The position numbers and the translations under genes were made by a program. The notes below the pieces were generated by a model. That model was not told the DNA's origin. It was given only the letters and a program-made list of their open reading frames with translations, and searched no databases. A stretch of DNA of 64,000 nucleotides. It comes from Arthrobacter psychrolactophilus (GTDB taxonomy: Bacteria > Actinomycetota > Actinomycetes > Actinomycetales > Micrococcaceae). The stretch spans positions 46,519-110,518 of the forward strand of contig NZ_QJVC01000009.1 of the NCBI RefSeq assembly GCF_003219795.1. Direction: 5' to 3'. Positions 59,954 to 64,000 of the stretch are shown here, piece after piece (the stretch's first letter is position 1; each line of letters opens with the position of its first letter).

Positions 59954-60964
59954 GTGTCGGTAACAATGGGAGATGTTGCACGGTTGGCGGGGGTCTCGAC
60001 CAAGAGCGTCTCAAACTACTACAACGGCTATCGATATATGCGGGAGGATACCCGACAGCGCATCGAAGCTGCCATCAGCGAGCTGGACTACCGAATGAAC
60101 CTATCCGCAAGAAACCTGCGATCAGGGAAGACGGGAATGATCATGCTCGCAATCCCCGAACTCGACCAGTCATATTTGGCCGAGCTTGCCCAGGCTGTCG
60201 TCCATAAGGCTGAAGAGCTAGGACTGGGCGTGCTGATCGAGACCACAGGTGGTCGTCGAGAACGCGAAATTGAGGTCCTCGAAGGTTCGCGGGGGAGAAA
60301 CGTAGATGGCGTCATTTACGAGCCCGTAGCCCTTGGAGAAGAGGACATAAGAAAGCATCATGGAGGATTTCCTATCGTGCTTATGGGAGAGAAAGTACTC
60401 GACGGACCTTTCGATCACGTGACTATGCCTGATGAGGCTGGAACGCGCACCGCCGTATCGCACCTCGTTGATATTGGATGCCGAAATATAGCTCTGATCG
60501 GGCTTAGCACGACGGAGGAAAGCCCGGGGCAGGCCCTGCGCCGAAAGGGATACATCGACGCACTCACGGCCAGCGGGCTCGAAGTGCGGGAACAGATCAT
60601 GATGGAGACCAAACGATGGCACCGAGCGGATGGTGCTGCCGCCATGAACCGGCTCCTCGAATCTAAAGAACATGTCGACGCCGTTTTCGCAATGAACGAC
60701 TCCCTTGCATTGGGAGCGATGTGGGCCGCCGACCAGCGCGGCGTACTCATTCCCCAGGAGATTGCGTTCGTGGGTTTCGACGACACCGAGGACGCCACAT
60801 ACTCGATCCCTTCCCTGACCACCGTGTCGCCTGGAAGAGACGCCCTTGCCCGGGCCGCCGTCACCGCCCTCCATCGTCGAATATCCGATCCGGATTACGT
60901 ACCAGGTCAAGCTCCAATCGTTACGGACTATGAATTGATCAAGCGCAGGTCCACCACCCGGTGA
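59954..60964 (+). CDS. LacI-family transcriptional regulator
   Basis: A 336-residue repressor. Residues ~4-50 are the LacI helix-turn-helix and hinge (VTMGDVARLAGVSTKSVSNYYNG), followed by a periplasmic-binding-like sugar domain (IALIGLSTTEESPGQALRRKGYIDAL, DAVFAMNDSLALGAMWAADQRG, IAFVGFDDTEDATYSIPSLTTV). GTG 59954 follows AAAGGA. It precedes the GH127 gene, with paired palindromes upstream; it likely represses both and responds to arabinose or an arabinoside (inferred). Confidence 0.92.
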   Translation: MSVTMGDVARLAGVSTKSVSNYYNGYRYMREDTRQRIEAAISELDYRMNLSARNLRSGKTGMIMLAIPELDQSYLAELAQAVVHKAEELGLGVLIETTGGRREREIEVLEGSRGRNVDGVIYEPVALGEEDIRKHHGGFPIVLMGEKVLDGPFDHVTMPDEAGTRTAVSHLVDIGCRNIALIGLSTTEESPGQALRRKGYIDALTASGLEVREQIMMETKRWHRADGAAAMNRLLESKEHVDAVFAMNDSLALGAMWAADQRGVLIPQEIAFVGFDDTEDATYSIPSLTTVSPGRDALARAAVTALHRRISDPDYVPGQAPIVTDYELIKRRSTTR

Positions 60965-61033
60965 CGTCCCTATGACCACTTATTTGACTGAGCACCCCCC
61001 CCAGTAATCACAGCAATCACAGCAGGAGAACCA

Positions 61034-63340
61034 ATGCCATCCATCGAGCCCATCAACCTAAAGCACGTCCGTCTGCTCGAAGGCATGTTCAGCCACTCAC
61101 AGAACGCGAATATTACCTACTTGCTACGACTTAACCCAGACCGCCTACTCGCACCATACCGGCGTGAGGCTGGCCTGCCGGAGCTGTCGCCAAGCTATGG
61201 AAACTGGGAAAACAGTGGACTGGACGGGCATACAGCTGGCCATTATCTGTCGGCTGCGGCGATGCTTTACGCGGCCACAGGTGAGCCTCGGCTGCTGGAT
61301 CGGCTGACATACATGATCGACGGTCTCTCCGATTGCCAACGCACCATCGGATCGGGCTACCTCGGCGGCATTCCTGATGGCCACACATTCTGGGAAGATG
61401 TGAAAAACGGCGTAGTTGGATCGGATTCCTTCTCTCTCGGCGGCCGATGGGTGCCCTGGTATAACCTACACAAGCTCTTCGTAGGGCTGCTCGACGCTTC
61501 CCGGTACGCCGGCAACAATCGAGCGATGGAGACCCTCGTTGCACTTGCCGACTGGTGGCTCGATGCTGCCCAATTGATCGACGACGGCCACTTCGAGAGG
61601 ATGCTCGACACCGAGTTCGGTGGCATGAACGAGGTGTTCGCCGACCTTGCCGTGGAAACAGGGCGCTCAGAGTACCTCTCTATGGCGAAGCGATTCACCC
61701 ATCATGCTTTAGCCGATCCGCTTACCCGACACGAGGACCGTCTCACCGGGCTGCATGCCAACACTCAGATTCCTAAGGTCATTGGCTACGAGGCAGTGGC
61801 AGCGCTCACAGGCGATGAACACCTCGCGAACGCCGCCGACGAATTCTGGCGCATCGTTGTGGATACAAGAAGCGTGGTCATCGGCGGTAACAGCGTGCGG
61901 GAGCACTTCCATAGCACATCAGATTTCACACCAATGATCATCGAACGTGAAGGACCCGAGACCTGTAACAGCTACAACATGTTACGACTCAGCGCCCGGC
62001 TCTACTCACGGAGCGGGGACAACAAATATCTCGACTACTACGAGCGCACTCTCTTCAACCACATTCTCGCGTCCCAACACCCCGAACATGGTGGGTTTGT
62101 CTATTTCACCCCTCTCCGCCCCGGTCATTACCGTGTCTATTCCGATGCGGAGGAAAACTTCTGGTGCTGCGTTGGTACAGGAATGGAAAGTCACTCCAAA
62201 CTCGGCGACATGATCTTCGCTCGGAACGGGGAAGACCTCGAGGTGAACCTATTCATCGCTTCTGAGATCCGCTTGCCCGAACGCAATATCACGGTGCGAC
62301 AAGAGACTAACTTTCCGTTCGACGACACGACCAGGATCACGTTCACGGGTATGGACCAGGCACAGACCTTCACGCTGAGCATCCGCGTACCGGGTTGGAC
62401 AACGGGTCCTGTGAGCGTGAGCCTCAATGGTGTCACAGAATCGGTCGAGGAGCGGGGGGGACGGCTGCACCTAAACCGTACTTGGTCGGAGGGGGACACC
62501 GTAGAGGTGCGCTTTTCGATGGCAGCCCGTCTCGAGCATTTGCCCGGCCGGACGGACTGGGGCGCCATACTCTACGGGCCAGTTGTGCTCGCGGCGCGCT
62601 CCGGAACGGAGCACCTTGTGGGGCTCGTAGCCGACGGCAGCAGGATGGGGCATGTCTCATCCGGTCCTCTTGTGCCTCTGGCCGCAACGCCGGTACTCCC
62701 CACTCATGACTCAGAAGATTTGACTGTCAATCTACGGGTGATGGACCGGAACACACTGCGGTTCGCCGTGTCTGACTCCGAGGGGCAAGAGCTGGAGCTC
62801 GAGCCGTTCTTTACCTTGCACGATTCCCGATATGTCGTCTATTGGCCCCTGACCTCCGGCGTTTCCGTCGCGGAGCGTCGGCGCGAACTGCTCGAGCTCG
62901 ATGAGGAGTTACTGGGCGTCGACTCCCGCACTCTCGACCAGGTGATTCTCGGTGAGCAGCAACCAGAGTCAGATCATGGCTTCACCGGTACCGCAACGAG
63001 AGCGGGCCTGTCCGACGGAATTCACTGGCGTGAGACGAGCAGCGAGTTCACGCTGACCATGAGGAACCGCGATGGATTGGGACGGCTTCTACGCGTTTCC
63101 CGGCTCGACTCCAGCCCTTCGCACGGGTTCGATCTATTAGTGGACGGTGCCCTCATTTTATCCGTCACGAAGCCCGACGGAGCCGGAGCGGTGGGAGTAT
63201 TGATCGACGAAGACTACGAAATACCGGCTGCATTGTCCGTCGGGAAAGATGAACTTATTGTGCGGATAGTGGCCCCAGAAGGTGTGAGATCCGGGCGCAT
63301 CCACGCCCTTCGACTGCTGGCCGCCGAAAACGAGGGCTAG
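61034..63340 (+). CDS. GH127 beta-L-arabinofuranosidase
   Basis: Releases beta-linked L-arabinofuranose from plant glycoproteins or oligosaccharides, by family. The 768-residue protein has an (alpha/alpha)6 barrel (DUF1680) over about residues 10-400. Zinc ligands are visible as Glu309 and Cys311 (PETCNSYN) and Cys378 and Cys379 (FWCCVGTGMESHSK); Cys378 corresponds to the unusual cysteine nucleophile, and Glu290 may be the acid/base. Beta domains follow, with a DUF4986/DUF6805-like C-terminal part (QPESDHGFTGTATRAGLSDGIHWRET in sections). No signal peptide, so its substrate must be imported. AGGAGA precedes the ATG. Confidence 0.93.
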   Translation: MPSIEPINLKHVRLLEGMFSHSQNANITYLLRLNPDRLLAPYRREAGLPELSPSYGNWENSGLDGHTAGHYLSAAAMLYAATGEPRLLDRLTYMIDGLSDCQRTIGSGYLGGIPDGHTFWEDVKNGVVGSDSFSLGGRWVPWYNLHKLFVGLLDASRYAGNNRAMETLVALADWWLDAAQLIDDGHFERMLDTEFGGMNEVFADLAVETGRSEYLSMAKRFTHHALADPLTRHEDRLTGLHANTQIPKVIGYEAVAALTGDEHLANAADEFWRIVVDTRSVVIGGNSVREHFHSTSDFTPMIIEREGPETCNSYNMLRLSARLYSRSGDNKYLDYYERTLFNHILASQHPEHGGFVYFTPLRPGHYRVYSDAEENFWCCVGTGMESHSKLGDMIFARNGEDLEVNLFIASEIRLPERNITVRQETNFPFDDTTRITFTGMDQAQTFTLSIRVPGWTTGPVSVSLNGVTESVEERGGRLHLNRTWSEGDTVEVRFSMAARLEHLPGRTDWGAILYGPVVLAARSGTEHLVGLVADGSRMGHVSSGPLVPLAATPVLPTHDSEDLTVNLRVMDRNTLRFAVSDSEGQELELEPFFTLHDSRYVVYWPLTSGVSVAERRRELLELDEELLGVDSRTLDQVILGEQQPESDHGFTGTATRAGLSDGIHWRETSSEFTLTMRNRDGLGRLLRVSRLDSSPSHGFDLLVDGALILSVTKPDGAGAVGVLIDEDYEIPAALSVGKDELIVRIVAPEGVRSGRIHALRLLAAENEG

Positions 63341-63664
63341 AACGTCTATTTGTCATTAGCTGAATGCAACGGATGAGGTAGTGGGTTCCCGCAAAGGCTT
63401 TCACCCACGGGCGATGGACCGCCGTGCAGACGGGGACTGACGTTACACTCTTTCCTCGGAGTCCGTTCGGGACTTCCTCTGCGGTTCGTCGCTCGACGTA
63501 GGGTTTGTTTTTCTCATCGAATCTCGTATTTGGTTCTATGCTGAGGACCATGTTGTCTATCTGGTGCAGGTCGATACGAGTCACCTCAACGTGACCAAAT
63601 AACCTGGCCGGCAAACTGAACCAGACCTAGATATGTGTTTTCTGCCGTGGTCGGTAAGTTTACT
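63341..63664. other. Stretch after the GH127 gene with no supported gene
   Basis: A minus-strand frame (63255-63614) overlaps the GH127 3' end. Its first ~50 residues look somewhat protein-like, but there is no recognisable family, no ribosome site, and its end is antisense to GH127. I see no terminator with a T tract here. Confidence 0.4.
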
Positions 63665-63735
63665 TCCGGAAGGAATCGAACCAAATTCAATCCCTAAATC
63701 GGTTCGTTGACAGTGTCAACACATTTCCTTCCGGA
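63665..63735. repeat. Nested palindromic structure near attR
   Basis: Outer arms TCCGGAAGGAA (63665-63675) and its exact complement (63725-63735). Inside, CGAACC (63677-63682) pairs with GGTTCG (63701-63706), and GTTGACA-G-TGTCAAC (63706-63720) is a perfect 7-bp dyad. The GTTGACA unit also occurs twice beside attL. Confidence 0.7.
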
Positions 63736-63806
63736 TTGGCTCCTACTGGGCCGTACTGGCGCGGTGATTTGCGATTTCACTTTTGTTTCCGGGGGTGAAA
63801 GTCTGT

Positions 63807-63828
63807 TTCGAATCCCACCTTGGGCACG
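63807..63828 (+). repeat. Attachment-site repeat attR
   Basis: Exact second copy of the 22-bp tRNA-Leu 3'-end segment (starts TTCGAATCCC, ends GGGCACG). No tRNA body precedes it. Confidence 0.85.
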
Positions 63829-63849
63829 ATCTAAAGAAGACCTCTTGGA

Positions 63850-63917
63850 AATTGAACTGATCCTCAAAAGTTGGACTGGCTAATTTAGTTCGTTACTTTC
63901 GGGGGAGCAGTTCAATT
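63850..63917. repeat. 68-bp element with IS3-like terminal inverted repeats
   Basis: AATTGAACTGATCCTCAAAAGT at the left, shortened here to AATTGAACTG (63850-63859), and CAGTTCAATT (63908-63917) at the right are inverted; similarity continues inward (ATCC-TCAAAAGT against CTCCCCCGAAAGT). The ends resemble those of IS3-family elements as I know them, but only a few bases lie between them, so it is a deletion remnant or a miniature element. Confidence 0.55.
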
Positions 63918-63999
63918 CGGGGATGTCAAGGGCCATGAGTTTCTGCCCACCAGCGGTCAGGTTATCTGCCCACTGGTGGCCAGCAAAAATGCCCGGATA
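63880..63999 (-). CDS. C-terminal end of an unidentified protein (partial)
   Basis: A minus-strand frame enters from beyond the window and ends at TAG: YPGIFAGHQWADNLTAGG then QKLMALDIPELNCSPESNELN. I do not recognise a family. It overlaps the 68-bp inverted-repeat element, whose right end encodes the last residues. It may be a real gene end or an artefact of the remnant. Confidence 0.3.
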   Translation of the reverse strand, partial: YPGIFAGHQWADNLTAGGQKLMALDIPELNCSPESNELN

Positions 64000-64000
64000 T

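Larger units (their letters stand above)
55757..63828. mobile_element. Genomic island integrated at tRNA-Leu(CAA)
   Basis: An 8.1-kb segment bounded by exact 22-bp direct repeats of the tRNA-Leu 3' end. Content is accessory: regulators, small membrane proteins, a kinase, sugar-hydrolase genes and broken genes, with low coding density unlike the packed operons before it. No integrase, excisionase or transfer gene is visible, so it is probably a worn-down, immobile remnant or one mobilised in trans. The boundary call rests on the repeat; the island could also be one of several stacked at this tRNA. Confidence 0.75.

Noticed and set aside
63255-63614. 119-residue minus-strand frame after the GH127 gene
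   Set aside because: Overlaps the GH127 3' end, has no ribosome site and no recognised family; the first 50 residues might be a relic, but support is too weak for a gene call.

Overview
The window reads as a chromosomal segment of a moderately GC-rich actinobacterium of the order Micrococcales, most like Arthrobacter and its relatives. Supporting signs are many 4-base ATGA/GTGA stop-start overlaps, GTG and TTG starts, actinobacterial marker families (DUF3000, DUF402, TIGR03085, HGxxPAAW, a PdtaR-type ANTAR regulator, an MT0933-like protein), a riboflavin operon headed by a PnuC-like transporter, and an actinobacterial trp/lgt/gltBD/pyk/pdtaR order. The species is an inference; no rRNA gene is present.

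Layout. 1-6.4 kb: aconitase, dxs and two conserved proteins of little known function. 6.4-7.6 kb: a DUF559-like nuclease-fold gene bracketed by two copies of a ~74-bp palindromic repeat; a third copy lies at 31.5 kb. 7.6-24.2 kb: housekeeping and redox genes (aldo/keto reductase, Rieske protein, fadA-fadB beta-oxidation pair, RNase D, PLP aldolase, SDR, MsrB, alpha/beta hydrolase, YbaK, rhodanese-SufE, ZapE). 24.2-26.7 kb: an MT0933-like small protein, a guanidine-III riboswitch in front of an SMR guanidinium exporter, and a tRNA block (Val-CAC on the minus strand; Gly-Cys-Val-Gly-Val-Gly on the plus strand, with a duplicated Val-Gly unit). 26.8-31.5 kb: a RecB/Cas4-like nuclease, then def-fmt-rsmB-rpe. 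31.7-36.3 kb: FMN riboswitch and ribM-ribD-ribE-ribB-ribA-ribH. 36.4-46.7 kb: hisE-hisG-hisF, hisI-trpE-(two membrane proteins)-trpC, trpB-trpA-lgt. 47.1-55.5 kb: gltB-gltD, pyk, and pdtaR on the minus strand.

55.7-63.8 kb is an accessory island. A tRNA-Leu(CAA) gene is followed 8 kb later by an exact 22-bp copy of its 3' end, as integrases leave behind, but no integrase gene is visible. The cargo is a SnoaL-like protein and a divergent HxlR regulator around a palindromic operator, small membrane proteins, a P-loop kinase, a truncated GH51 arabinofuranosidase joined to another gene fragment, and a LacI regulator plus GH127 beta-L-arabinofuranosidase behind a promoter that carries two operators.

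Most of the window is biosynthesis (isoprenoid, riboflavin/FMN, histidine, tryptophan, glutamate) with recognisable RNA control. The least explained items are the three-copy palindrome family and its nuclease-like gene, a second long composite palindrome at 12.7 kb, and the repeats around the island ends.
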